Source of the DNA: CAVZMO01 sp963776195 | GTDB lineage: Bacteria > Nitrospirota > Thermodesulfovibrionia > Thermodesulfovibrionales > SM23-35 | Direction: 5' to 3' | DNA: 64,000 nt | Assembly (NCBI GenBank): GCA_963776195.1 | Contig: CAVZMO010000008.1 | Coordinates: 1 to 64,000, forward strand | Part shown: piece by piece, positions 35,020 through 44,291 of the stretch | Numbering within the stretch: position 1 is the stretch's first letter | Layout of the letters: each line of letters begins with the position of its first letter | Notes under the pieces: generated by a model | The model's database searches: none | The model's input: only the letters and a program-made list of their open reading frames with translations | What the model was told of the DNA's origin: nothing | Program-made: the position numbers and the translations under genes

Positions 35020-36342
35020 ATGCTAAAGATGCTTTATGCACTAAAAAGCTTACCCGAAGCTATTACGACTTTGATCGGTGCCCACAAAGTCGATATCCTC
35101 AGAGAAGATGAATCGTTACTTACATTTGCAGCGAGAAAAAGTTATGATCTTGTTCTGCTTGAAGGTGAAATTAATATATTACCGTCAATTAAGGCAGTCG
35201 ACCCGCGTGCAGAGGTAATTTTGTTTGGTCATGGAGAAGATATGGTTGAAGCCATAAAACAAGGTGCCTATGCCTATTTCTCATTCCCTATCGAACTTGA
35301 AAGGCTAAAAGATACTATTGACAGCATTGCAGATATGGCTGTTATAAGACAGGAAAATGCCGGATTAGAAAAGCAACTAAGTACGAATTATACTTTCTTT
35401 AATGGAGTGGTGGGCCGGAACCCCCGGATGTTAGAGATATTCACTTTTCTTAAACGTATGGCACCATACTACAAAACGCTGCTTATCACGGGGGAGACGG
35501 GTACAGGTAAAGAGGTTATAGCAAAAACCCTTCATTCCCTAAGCCCGGTTTCGAAGAATCCTTTTGCAGTTTGCGACTGTGGGGCGCTTGTGGAGACCCT
35601 CGTCGAATCAGAGCTTTTTGGTCATAAAAAAGGTTCCTTTACAGGTGCAATCGCGGATAGCACAGGTTTTTTTGAAACCGTGGGTGATGGTACTCTTTTT
35701 TTAGATGAAATAAGCGAACTTCCGCTGCCGGCCCAGGCAAATCTTCTCAGAGTATTGCAAACCGGGGAGTTCAAGCGAGTTGGTGATCAAAGAATATTAA
35801 AAGCAAAATGCAGGTTTATCTCTGCTACAAACAAGGATTTGCAAAACGAGGTGAAAACAGGAAATTTCAGGGAGGATCTTTTTTACAGGATTACACAATT
35901 CACAATAAATATACCTCCCCTTCGTGAAAGAAAGGATGACATACCCCTTATGGTGCGATATTTCCTCGAGAGATTTAGTAACGGAACCGGGAAGAAGGTC
36001 CTTGGAATATCGAGACCCGCCCAGATTATTCTCATGTCTTACGATTGGCCCGGTAATGTAAGAGAGCTTGAAAATGCCCTTGAACGGGCTGCTATACTGA
36101 CTACCGAATCATTTATCAGAGTAGATGACCTCCCGGAATACATAACAAAGATATCACATGAGACACTTCATCATCCTTCATGCCTCGATGACGTTGTAAA
36201 GAAGCATATTGAAGAAGCACTCGGAAGATGTAAAGGTAATAGAAGTCATGCATCAAAAATACTGGGAATAAGCAGAAGGTCTTTATTGCGGAAGATAGAA
36301 AAATACTCAATAAAACCTCCTTTTGAGCAGACGTATACCTAA
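35020..36342 (+). CDS. sigma-54 activator with degenerate receiver domain
   Basis: A 440-residue NtrC-family regulator. I start at the ATG at 35020 (MLKMLYALKS), behind AGAGGGGAGA; the longer frame would translate the duplicated remnant. Residues 1-110 form a receiver-like domain in which the phospho-acceptor loop reads DLVLLEGE, with Glu at the position usually held by Asp. The AAA+ domain has Walker A ITGETGTGKE (about residue 157), a GSFTGA loop (GAFTGA variant), and Walker B GTLFLDEISELP. A Fis-type helix-turn-helix closes the protein (NRSHASKILGISRRSLLRKI). It should bind enhancers and open sigma-54 promoters; a candidate is 200 bp downstream. Confidence 0.93.
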   Translation: MLKMLYALKSLPEAITTLIGAHKVDILREDESLLTFAARKSYDLVLLEGEINILPSIKAVDPRAEVILFGHGEDMVEAIKQGAYAYFSFPIELERLKDTIDSIADMAVIRQENAGLEKQLSTNYTFFNGVVGRNPRMLEIFTFLKRMAPYYKTLLITGETGTGKEVIAKTLHSLSPVSKNPFAVCDCGALVETLVESELFGHKKGSFTGAIADSTGFFETVGDGTLFLDEISELPLPAQANLLRVLQTGEFKRVGDQRILKAKCRFISATNKDLQNEVKTGNFREDLFYRITQFTINIPPLRERKDDIPLMVRYFLERFSNGTGKKVLGISRPAQIILMSYDWPGNVRELENALERAAILTTESFIRVDDLPEYITKISHETLHHPSCLDDVVKKHIEEALGRCKGNRSHASKILGISRRSLLRKIEKYSIKPPFEQTYT

Positions 36343-36535
36343 ACCGCACATCTCACGTATTAGTCATTCTTGGTTTGTAACTACTTAATTTTTAAGGACA
36401 AATCATAATCACTGACGAATGTAGCTATTAAAAGAGCTTTTTAATAGTACAAAACCGCACACCTAATTCTTTACAGGTAATCTTAGAAATACTATTTTCT
36501 CTTATAAATCGCATCGTTAGTAGTGTTTGATCTTA

Positions 36536-36551
36536 TGGCACAGTGTATGCA
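36536..36551 (+). promoter_or_regulatory. candidate sigma-54 promoter
   Basis: The sequence TGGCACAGTGTATGCA has the -24 GG at 36537-36538 and the -12 GC at 36549-36550, exactly 12 bp apart, and matches TGGCAC-N5-TTGCA in ten of eleven positions. It lies in the 300-base gap after a sigma-54 activator gene and about 90 bases upstream of the GTG start of the next gene, which has an AGGAGG at 36629-36634. It would drive the c-di-GMP operon. Confidence 0.65.
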
Positions 36552-36642
36552 TTCAATTTCAACATGATAATAAAAATTGGCGCAGAACCGAACATGCAAG
36601 ACAGATTTTCAAAGGATAATTCAACAATAGGAGGAACATAAA

Positions 36643-37095
36643 GTGGAAACAACCAGGTTAGGAGAGTCTATGGAAAAGGATCACACTCAAACGGGACCTA
36701 TTAAGATTGTCGTCCGATATGCTGACGGCAAAATCTTGAAAGGTTGTACTCAAAGCTTCTTCCCAAATAAACCTACTTTTCTTGTTTTTCCGTTCTCAGA
36801 TATGCCCACAAACCAACCAATGGAGGTTCATGTAAATGATCTCAAAGCCCTGTTCTTTGTTCGTGATTTCCAGGGAAACTCCTCCTATGATGAGCACAAG
36901 AAGTTTATCGAGGATAAAAGACCTATTGGTCGTAAGGTGGAAGTGACCTTTAAGGATGGAGAAGTACTTGTCGGTACAACTGTCGGCTATGACCCGCGTC
37001 GCTCAGGCTTCTTCCTCTACCCTGCTGATCCCCGAAGCAATAATCTGAGAGTTTTTGCCGTATCGGCGGCAATAAGAAAGGTCCGGTATCTGTAA
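36643..37095 (+). CDS. hypothetical protein with two similar domains
   Basis: A 150-residue protein starting at the GTG at 36643 with AGGAGG eight bases upstream. It contains two related units: VRYADGKILKGCTQSFFPNK (residues ~23-42, ending FLVFPF) and VTFKDGEVLVGTTVGYDPRR (about 105-124, ending GFFLYP). Each looks like a small beta domain, the second keeping a D-x-R-x-x-N (DPRSNNLRVF) motif. I know related unnamed proteins beside PilZ genes in anaerobic bacteria, but the function is not established. It is first in the proposed sigma-54 operon. Confidence 0.65.
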   Translation: METTRLGESMEKDHTQTGPIKIVVRYADGKILKGCTQSFFPNKPTFLVFPFSDMPTNQPMEVHVNDLKALFFVRDFQGNSSYDEHKKFIEDKRPIGRKVEVTFKDGEVLVGTTVGYDPRRSGFFLYPADPRSNNLRVFAVSAAIRKVRYL

Positions 37096-37132
37096 TGTCA
37101 CTTCGATATTAACAAATAGAGGAGGTGAACTT

Positions 37133-37321
37133 ATGCTTATAGCGGTGGTATATCAAAATAATGAAACCGGTATGGTAGAGGCTTATCAATTGGATGAACT
37201 AATTTCTTCAAACAAAATAAAAATGTTTAAACGCTCTGAAGGTTGGGTCACAATCGGTGTTGACCAGATAAGAAAAGAAAGTAGAGTGGATTTCAAAAGT
37301 CAAGAAAGACGTCAAACATGA
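37133..37321 (+). CDS. small hypothetical protein, GSU3473-like
   Basis: A 62-residue protein (MLIAVVYQNNETGMVEAYQL; then IKMFKRSEGWVTIGVDQIRK). The short strand-loop-strand pattern with FKRSEGWVTIG resembles small Geobacter-type proteins of unknown function that occur near PilZ/signalling genes. AGGAGGTGA at 37119-37127 gives a strong ribosome binding site. It sits between the two-domain protein and a PilZ gene and is probably co-transcribed with both. Confidence 0.6.
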   Translation: MLIAVVYQNNETGMVEAYQLDELISSNKIKMFKRSEGWVTIGVDQIRKESRVDFKSQERRQT

Positions 37322-37370
37322 TAGAAAAGCTGTTACGGGTTAACGTGAAACCCATTTGGAGGAATTTTAG

Positions 37371-37754
37371 ATGGACAAAAGAAAAGACAGGAGATTTGAT
37401 AAGAAACTTTATGTAAAAGTCAATTCCGGAGCATTGATCTCGTGGGGGCAATTATGTGATATTTCTGAAAATGGTCTATTCATAAGAAGTAACCGAGGCT
37501 TTACGATAGGTACGGTCATGGATATCGAAATATTTATGCCGGATAATAGCATTTCCCTTCTCAAGGGCACTGTAAGAAGAATCATAGACCTGCCTGAGTC
37601 GGATAGAAAATTTGGGATCGGGGTCGAACTTTTGGAAAGAGACTTGACCTATAAACGCCTTCTGAAATTATTGAACGGACAAAGAAAAACAGACGTACCC
37701 ACGTTATCAAGCATCTGTAATAAACAAGGGGTTTTTAAATTGTTCTTTTTTTAG
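37371..37754 (+). CDS. PilZ-domain protein
   Basis: A 127-residue single PilZ domain. The c-di-GMP-binding motif RKDRR (RxxxR) is at residues 3-8, and DISENGLFI (D/NxSxxG) is at about residues 30-38. A long strand region (GTVRRIIDLPESDRKFGIGVELLE) follows. It is preceded by TTGGAGGAATTTTAG. The protein should bind c-di-GMP and pass on the signal by partner contact. The last residues (CNKQGVFKLFFF) are hydrophobic and may be an appendage. Its position directly before a GGDEF-EAL gene suggests local signalling. Confidence 0.88.
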   Translation: MDKRKDRRFDKKLYVKVNSGALISWGQLCDISENGLFIRSNRGFTIGTVMDIEIFMPDNSISLLKGTVRRIIDLPESDRKFGIGVELLERDLTYKRLLKLLNGQRKTDVPTLSSICNKQGVFKLFFF

Positions 37755-37805
37755 ATGAAAAATTGAAATCATAGAGGGATATTACAGGAAAAAGAGGAGG
37801 GCAAG

Positions 37806-39757
37806 GTGGTTTTTAGAAAATATTTATTTGTCGGTTTATTCAGTATTACTTTCTCTTTCTTAAGCCCATTTCATATTCAACGGCTTCAACAGATATAGAT
37901 ATGGAAGAAAACATAATCGCAATAAAACAAATTTCTTTTCCTTTGCTGCTTATAAGTCTTAGTATTTTGCTATACAGTATAATTCGTTTATTAAAATATC
38001 ATAGGGTTATTGAAAAAAAGACCGAGGCACTGAAAGAAAGCGAAGAGCGATATGCCCATGCTGCACATGGGGCAAACGACGGGCTCTGGGACTGGAATTT
38101 GCAGACCAATGAAATATATTTCTCTCTTCGTTGGAAATCCATGACCGGATACAATGATGACGAAATAGGCAATAATCCCGATGACTGGTTTAACCTTATA
38201 CATCCTGACGATGTGGAGAATTTAAGAAACGCCATTACAACCCACCTGAAAGAAGCAAGTGTCCATATGGAAAAGGAGTATCGAATAAAGCACAAAGATG
38301 GAAATTACTTCTATATGCTCTGCAGAGGTATTGCTGTGAGAGACGAGGAGGGAAAGGCTGTTCGGATGGCAGGTTCGCAGACTGACATAACCGCCAGAAA
38401 AAAGATGGAAGAACAATTAATATATGATGCTTTTCATGATGGATTAACGGGCTTGCCCAACCGTGCTTTGTTTATGGATCGCCTTATGGGCTCCTTCGTG
38501 CGTAAGAAACGTCGCAGAGATTATCAATTTGCTGTTCTATTTATAGACCTCGACCGATTCAAGAACATCAATGATAGCTTCGGCCACTTTTTCGGCAATC
38601 ACCTGCTTGCAGAAGTCGCAAAGAGGCTGAATAAGAACCTGCGCTTAGGTGATACATTTGCTCGTTTTGGAGGCGATGAGTTTGCAATTCTCCTTGACGA
38701 TATTGAAAATCCCGGGTATGCGAAACTTGTTGCAGAAAGAATACACCGCGAACTATTATTGCCTTTTGATATTAATGAACGACAGGTGTTTATCACTGCG
38801 AGCATAGGTATTGCAATAAGTGAGGAATATAATCGTGCAGAAGACATTGTGCGTGATGCCGACGTTGCGATGTATAAAGCTAAGTTTAATGGCAGAGGGT
38901 GTCATATGATATTTGACGAAGCTATGCGCCAAGATGTTTTGAGTTATGTTCAACTTGAAACTGACTTACGGCATGCCGTCAATAATCGAGATTTTATTAT
39001 TTACTATCAGCCAATTATATCTCTCGAAACTGACAGGATATTTGGATTTGAGGCTCTCTTACGGTGGTATCACAAGGAGCGTGGTTTTATTCCAGCTACT
39101 GAATTTATTCCGTTGGCAGAAGAAACTGGTTTAATCGTACCTATTGGTAGTTGGGTACTTCAAGAAGCCTGCCAGCAAATACGCCTTTGGCAGGAGCAAT
39201 TTCCTTCAAATCCGCCTTTAACAATAAGTATCAATGTATCCAACAAACAGGTTTCTCAGCCTGATTTCATCAAGCAGGTGGCACATGTTCTTGACAAGAC
39301 AAGTCTCAACCCCCGAAGTTTAAAGCTTGAAATTACAGAGTCTTTTTTAATGGAAGACACAAAAATAGCAACAGTGCTTTCACAACTGAAAGAAATGAAT
39401 GTCCAGATTCACATTGACGATTTTGGCACCGGTTACTCATCTTTGAGTTACATACAACAGTTTCCCGTGAGTGCATTAAAGATTGACCGCTCTTTCATTA
39501 ATAAGATGGGACTTGAGGGTGAAGATTCCGAGATTGTCAGGGCAATAGTTAATTTGGCTCACAACCTGAAAATGGATGTGATAGCCGAGGGAGTCGAAAA
39601 AGGAGAACATCTCCCTATATTAAAGGCCCTGAACTGTAAATATGTGCAGGGATATTTTTTCTCTCAGCCGTTGAACGGTAAAGAGGCAGAGGATTTTTTG
39701 TCAAAATCAACCATTGAGTCATCTCAAAATAACATTTTTAAGATTGGGATCAAATAA
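37806..39757 (+). CDS. membrane PAS-GGDEF-EAL c-di-GMP enzyme
   Basis: From the ATG at 37901 the protein has 618 residues: one transmembrane helix (ISFPLLLISLSILLYSIIRLL, about residues 9-30), a PAS-PAC domain (about 45-165), GGDEF (motif GGDEF at about 257), and EAL (motif EALLR at about 383). The EAL domain keeps DDFGTGYSSL and KIDRSFI, so both cyclase and phosphodiesterase sites look intact. A GTG at 37806 behind AGGAGGGCAAG starts a signal-like helix (MVFRKYLFVGLFSITFSFL), which joins the main frame if one base is lost near 37870, so the true start is probably 37806 with a frameshift. Confidence 0.9.
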
Positions 39758-39866
39758 AACCGGTGTAAAATTTACATGGTACTCATGAAAAAACAAATCT
39801 CTCTGGAACTGAAATTATTGAGGGCTTATTACCTATGGCTTGGAATTTCAGGCAACGTAGAAGGTC

Positions 39867-40775
39867 ATGATTACAATTAAAGCAAAGCAGAGACTCGAAA
39901 ATAAGAGGAAGCTAAGAAGATTTAGTAATCGCTGCAAAATAACCTTTACTGTTGATAGGGTGACTTACAGGGGGTTGTCGAGCAATTTCTCTTTAAATGG
40001 TCTCTTTATAAGAACAAATCATCTTTTTTCGCCGGAAACGCTGATAGACATTATCATTCATTTCCCCAATGATTTAAATTCTGCAGTAAAGGGAAAAGTT
40101 GTCAGAGCTTCAAAAGATCCTCTGCGGGGTGTGATCGGAACTGCGGGAGGATATCGGGAGAAGGGTATGGGGATAGAAATAATAGAAAAGGATCCTTTAT
40201 ATCTTCACTTCATCAGAGCACTTCTTTCACGTGAGGGAGAGGACCTTTTTGAAAATTTACTATTTTCTGAACAGGAATCAAAATATCGAAAAATCAAAAC
40301 TGAGTTGCAGAACACAACTCAACTCTTTGACGTCGTTGCTCTATTGATCGGGGAGCAGTCAAAACAAGTCGGATTTTTGGGCAAAGTATGGTTTGAGGCC
40401 AAAATGAAAAATAATACGGGTTATTTCCTTGTGGAACCCATAGTAGTATTCATGACAATCAAAAATGATGAACACATACAAAGTGAAAAGGGTAACAGCT
40501 TGCCTGAGATCGGTACAGTGCTGATGAGTTCTTCAGATAACATTTCTCACTGGAAACCGGGTGAAACAATACTTTTGGCGGGTGAAATAGACCTATTGTC
40601 GGAAGACGTTCTGCAATATGAGAGTAAATTTGTTGATTATTTGACTAAGACACTCGGACTTGCGCTGGATGAACCTGTCGACATCGATGTCTATATTTCA
40701 ACTCTGTGGGTGGGATCGCCTTACCTCGTCTCTGATTGTCCGGATGTACAATGCAGGACGCTTTCAATTGTTTAA
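39867..40775 (+). CDS. PilZ-domain protein with unknown C-terminal domain
   Basis: A 302-residue protein. The N-terminal PilZ-like domain has KRKLRRF (an RxxxR-like motif) at about residues 13-19 and SNFSLNGLFIRT (S-x-x-G motif) at about 38-49. The C-terminal ~165 residues (about 135-302), beginning YRKIKTELQNTTQLFDVVALLIG, are unrecognised; they carry WFEAKMKNNTGYFLVEPIVVFMTI and end with DVQCRTLSIV. No transmembrane segment is visible. It follows the GGDEF-EAL gene by ~110 bases and precedes the HEAT-repeat gene. Confidence 0.75.
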   Translation: MITIKAKQRLENKRKLRRFSNRCKITFTVDRVTYRGLSSNFSLNGLFIRTNHLFSPETLIDIIIHFPNDLNSAVKGKVVRASKDPLRGVIGTAGGYREKGMGIEIIEKDPLYLHFIRALLSREGEDLFENLLFSEQESKYRKIKTELQNTTQLFDVVALLIGEQSKQVGFLGKVWFEAKMKNNTGYFLVEPIVVFMTIKNDEHIQSEKGNSLPEIGTVLMSSSDNISHWKPGETILLAGEIDLLSEDVLQYESKFVDYLTKTLGLALDEPVDIDVYISTLWVGSPYLVSDCPDVQCRTLSIV

Positions 40776-40883
40776 GCCCTGTCAAGAATATATGCTTGGT
40801 GTAACAATAATTATAAATTATATAGAGCATTAAAATACAAATGAACCAAATGAATTCTTAATATTTAAGGAATAAAAATCAAG

Positions 40884-43052
40884 ATGATTGAAACGATCGA
40901 AAATATTCCTCCTGATACCAGGTTGATAGAAGAAGTCATCATAGAGTTAAATATCTCACGCCGGAATATTTCGATATACCCAAGAGATCATCCGGCTGTT
41001 GAAAAATCCCTTAATCGAGTTTACGGTGTATTACAAAAATTAATTGAACTCACACCAAGAAGTACACTCGCTGTTGCAAAGAATACACTTATTTTTGACA
41101 ACCATACCCTTGATAAGAAAAATACGGTATATAGACAATTTGCACAGCATCTCAGAGGACTGAGTATCGCTTATATCACCTTTTATCAGGGCCTGACAAT
41201 AGAGGAGCTTTATAAATTTCACCGCTTTATATCTATACAAGAAAGAGATCGATCTCATGAAGACATTCGTGAAACCCTAAGTAATTATGGTTTATCTCAT
41301 ATCGAGGTGGGATTTATTGCTTATGAAGCATTTTCTTTTGAGGAAGGGAAAACCGTACAAGAAATTCCCCAGGAAGATCTTTGGGAACACTATATTTTAG
41401 GTATCATCAGCGGACAACTGAAGATCGAAGAGGTTTCTGAAAAAATCGGAGAAATTTCCCTTGATACGTTTGCTGAACTTTTCAGCAGATTGTATAAAAA
41501 TAGAATTGATAAGGCAACTTCTAATAAGATAATTACCATCTATATCAAAAAGTTTTTCGAGAGACCATTTCCCAATAAAGAAATAAAAAAGCTTCTTGCT
41601 CTTATGGATGAGTTACCACAGGATCTTAAGGAGCAGTTTTTTTCTGTAGTAGCTGATACACTGTCGAAAGATATATCTTTAACAGCAAGGTTGCCTCAGA
41701 ACATATCGGCGGATTTAATCATAGAATTATTTGAGGCTATCCGATCGCAAAAAATAGCTATACCCGAGACCCTCAGAAATCTTTTCGACAAATTACTGCG
41801 GATCGATCAAAAAGCTCTTAAATATATCACTGTTGGAGAGAATTTTCTTGTAGATGATATTTCCCTGCCGTCTGATATGATGGATACGCTTTCGAAGAGT
41901 GACCGAAAAGAAGCTATCTCCGATTCTTTTGAAACCTCTGTAAGTGGTGAATATCGGAAGGAAATCAAGAAAGTTATGGAATTTGATGCATCGGAGGTTG
42001 TTTTAATAAAACTGCACGATTTAAAAAAAGAAATTGATGATGATTTTATCGAAAAGAATTGTAATCTGGTAATTCTTGAACTCATGTCATCAAATCTCGT
42101 CTCACAAAATGAATACCTTCAATTCATCGAAAACCGCAAGGAACAGACGTTTCAGTTTCTATGGACAGGACAATACGGACAGGTTATACAAATAATAAAG
42201 CTACTACGGTTAAATATTGAAAACAACAGGTTTCCTGACATAACTTCAGAAGCGCTCCAGTATTACTATACACAAGAGTTTTTCTTAACCTTTATAGAAT
42301 CCCTCAAAATCATGGGAAGACAGTCGAGGGATGAAGCATGGCAACTCTGTGAAAATTACGGTGAGATTATAATTCCGTTTCTCATGGATGTACTCACCAC
42401 GGAAGATTCGCAGACTTTCAGAAGTTTACTGCTGAGTCTGATCAAGCAATTTGGAGATACTATGGTTCCTGAAGCTTTGAAGCGCCTCGATGATACAAGA
42501 TGGTTTGTGAAAAGGAACATGCTTTATTTATTGAATGGTTGTGCAAATAAGGAAATAATCCAGGATGTGAGGAAATATTGCCATCATGAAAACCATAGGC
42601 TGAGTTTTGAAGCAATCAAATGCCTCTTGAGCATGGAAGACCATTACGGGATTGATGTAATCAAGGAATATCTCCTTTCTGAGTCTAAGGAGGAAATCGA
42701 GAAAGCTATAGCATTATTAGGAGCCTTTAGAGTTAAGGAAGCGGTTCCCGATCTCATTAAGATGCTTAGGGAAAAAGGAAAGAATAAGACGGATTTATCA
42801 CAAAAGATCTCCATCATCCAAGCCATAGGAAATATGGGTGACGTAAGCTCTCTTGACGCTTTCAGAGAGATAATATTCAGGAGAAGCCTCTTCTTCAAGG
42901 GCATATTAGAAAAGCTAAAGGAAGAGATATACAAAACTTTGAAAAATTATGCATACAAAGATATTGAAGATATTATTCAAGTAGGCCTGAAATCCAAGAA
43001 CGACTATATAAAGATTGAATCATTACGCTTAAGCAAGATGAGGAAACGATAG
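40884..43052 (+). CDS. large HEAT-repeat protein with domain shared with the HD-GYP gene
   Basis: A 722-residue soluble protein. Residues ~20-115 (ISRRNISIYPRDHPAVEKSL to TIEELYKF) form a domain that recurs at the start of the next gene: IYPRDHPAVEKSL against LYSKDHTSIDEFT and LTIEELYKF against VAFEELRQF. The middle is helical. Residues ~530-720 are HEAT-like repeats (VPEALKRLDDTRWFVKRNMLYLL; AIALLGAFRVKEAVPDLIKML). HEAT repeats are protein-binding scaffolds. The gene is 4 bp from the HD-GYP gene, so the two products probably act together. Confidence 0.8.
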   Translation: MIETIENIPPDTRLIEEVIIELNISRRNISIYPRDHPAVEKSLNRVYGVLQKLIELTPRSTLAVAKNTLIFDNHTLDKKNTVYRQFAQHLRGLSIAYITFYQGLTIEELYKFHRFISIQERDRSHEDIRETLSNYGLSHIEVGFIAYEAFSFEEGKTVQEIPQEDLWEHYILGIISGQLKIEEVSEKIGEISLDTFAELFSRLYKNRIDKATSNKIITIYIKKFFERPFPNKEIKKLLALMDELPQDLKEQFFSVVADTLSKDISLTARLPQNISADLIIELFEAIRSQKIAIPETLRNLFDKLLRIDQKALKYITVGENFLVDDISLPSDMMDTLSKSDRKEAISDSFETSVSGEYRKEIKKVMEFDASEVVLIKLHDLKKEIDDDFIEKNCNLVILELMSSNLVSQNEYLQFIENRKEQTFQFLWTGQYGQVIQIIKLLRLNIENNRFPDITSEALQYYYTQEFFLTFIESLKIMGRQSRDEAWQLCENYGEIIIPFLMDVLTTEDSQTFRSLLLSLIKQFGDTMVPEALKRLDDTRWFVKRNMLYLLNGCANKEIIQDVRKYCHHENHRLSFEAIKCLLSMEDHYGIDVIKEYLLSESKEEIEKAIALLGAFRVKEAVPDLIKMLREKGKNKTDLSQKISIIQAIGNMGDVSSLDAFREIIFRRSLFFKGILEKLKEEIYKTLKNYAYKDIEDIIQVGLKSKNDYIKIESLRLSKMRKR

Positions 43053-43056
43053 ATAA

Positions 43057-44169
43057 ATGGATACTATTAAAGTTTTTATTTCTACGCTCACGTCCGCCAT
43101 TTCAAATTGTTCATTATATTCAAAGGATCATACTTCTATTGATGAGTTTACCCGAAGGTCTCTCGCGATACTGGAAAAACTTCTGGAGGAATCGGGTGGT
43201 TTTGAGATAATGCTCATTGAGGATGATTTTATCATTAACAAGACATCATTCAAAGAAATTGGACTTCAGGTTAACAATCTTAAAAAACGTCTTAAGAGAA
43301 AAGGGCTTTCGCGAATCGAGTTTTTACCGGGTGTGGCATTCGAAGAGCTGAGGCAATTTATTCCGGAAATATTGGAAATCGACAAAAAAGTGCCTGCGTT
43401 TCCTCATATCAAAACTGGTGTCCTTGATATCCAGACAGAAGAATCAAAGACTAAAGATGATTTCGACAACGATGATATTTCAGGTTTTGTATCAAAACAG
43501 ACAGAAATAGTAAAACAAATATATCAAGACATTTCACACTCCAAACAAACCAACATTGAAAGACTAAATAATGTTATAGGAAATTTTGTCTCTGCATTTA
43601 GGGGAAAAACCAATATACTCAACCTAATAACTTATGCCAAATCTCGGGAAGAATATACATATATTCATGCAACAAATGTATCGGTATTATCAATCTTCCA
43701 GATGGAGACTTTAGGTATAAGAGAAAGTCTTTTTTTGCGCGATATTGGCATTGCAGGGCTTCTCCATGATGTTGGGAAGTTATTTATTTCAAAGGAAGCA
43801 CTCGATAAAAAGGATGTTCTTGAAGAAAAAGATTGGGAAGAGATCAAACTGCATCCATTGTATGGAGCACGGTTTCTTTCTTCAATAGGAGAACTGCCCC
43901 CACTTGCTCCTTTAGTGGCATTTCAACATCATCTGAAATACAATGGTCAAGGATATCCAGAACTTCGCATGAGTCACATGAAACAACACATTTGCAGTCA
44001 GGTTGTAGCAATATCAGATTGTTTTGATGCTTTAAGAAGCACAAGACCCTACAGAAAAGGGTTTGAGATTAAGGAAATACTTCCTCTTATGCAGAAAGAT
44101 GCCTCATGTTCATTCAATCCATTCCTTCTATCAAACTTCATACGTAGAATTAATAAAGCATTAACTTAG
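43057..44169 (+). CDS. HD-GYP-domain c-di-GMP phosphodiesterase
   Basis: A 370-residue protein. Residues ~10-105 are the domain shared with the HEAT protein. The HD-GYP domain spans about 165-365: it has an upstream His (YIHATNVSVLS), GLLHDVGKLFI with HD near residue 236, HPLYGARFL, QHHLKYNGQGYPE with GYP near residue 298, and AISDCFDALRSTRPYRKG. All metal- and GYP-loop residues look present, so it should hydrolyse c-di-GMP. The start is four bases after the HEAT gene stop (ATAGATAAATGG), indicating translational coupling. Confidence 0.9.
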   Translation: MDTIKVFISTLTSAISNCSLYSKDHTSIDEFTRRSLAILEKLLEESGGFEIMLIEDDFIINKTSFKEIGLQVNNLKKRLKRKGLSRIEFLPGVAFEELRQFIPEILEIDKKVPAFPHIKTGVLDIQTEESKTKDDFDNDDISGFVSKQTEIVKQIYQDISHSKQTNIERLNNVIGNFVSAFRGKTNILNLITYAKSREEYTYIHATNVSVLSIFQMETLGIRESLFLRDIGIAGLLHDVGKLFISKEALDKKDVLEEKDWEEIKLHPLYGARFLSSIGELPPLAPLVAFQHHLKYNGQGYPELRMSHMKQHICSQVVAISDCFDALRSTRPYRKGFEIKEILPLMQKDASCSFNPFLLSNFIRRINKALT

Positions 44170-44256
44170 GGGGTGGTAATAGGGAGCAAAAGCTAAACGA
44201 CTTCCTTCTGCCCCTGTTGATTTCATACGTTTTTTTCTTTGAGCAGTCTCAATATA

Positions 44257-44283
44257 AAGACAGGATTTGATATAATGGTCATA
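44257..44283 (+). promoter_or_regulatory. promoter region duplicated at 34.9 kb
   Basis: A 27-bp stretch identical to 34876-34902 and containing TATAAT at 44271-44276. No good -35 box is visible 17 bp upstream. It lies just before the ATG at 44292, so transcription would give a short leader. The exact preservation of this segment, while the coding sequence of the other copy has decayed, suggests recent conversion or a binding site under selection. Confidence 0.5.
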
Positions 44284-44291
44284 TTGCTATG

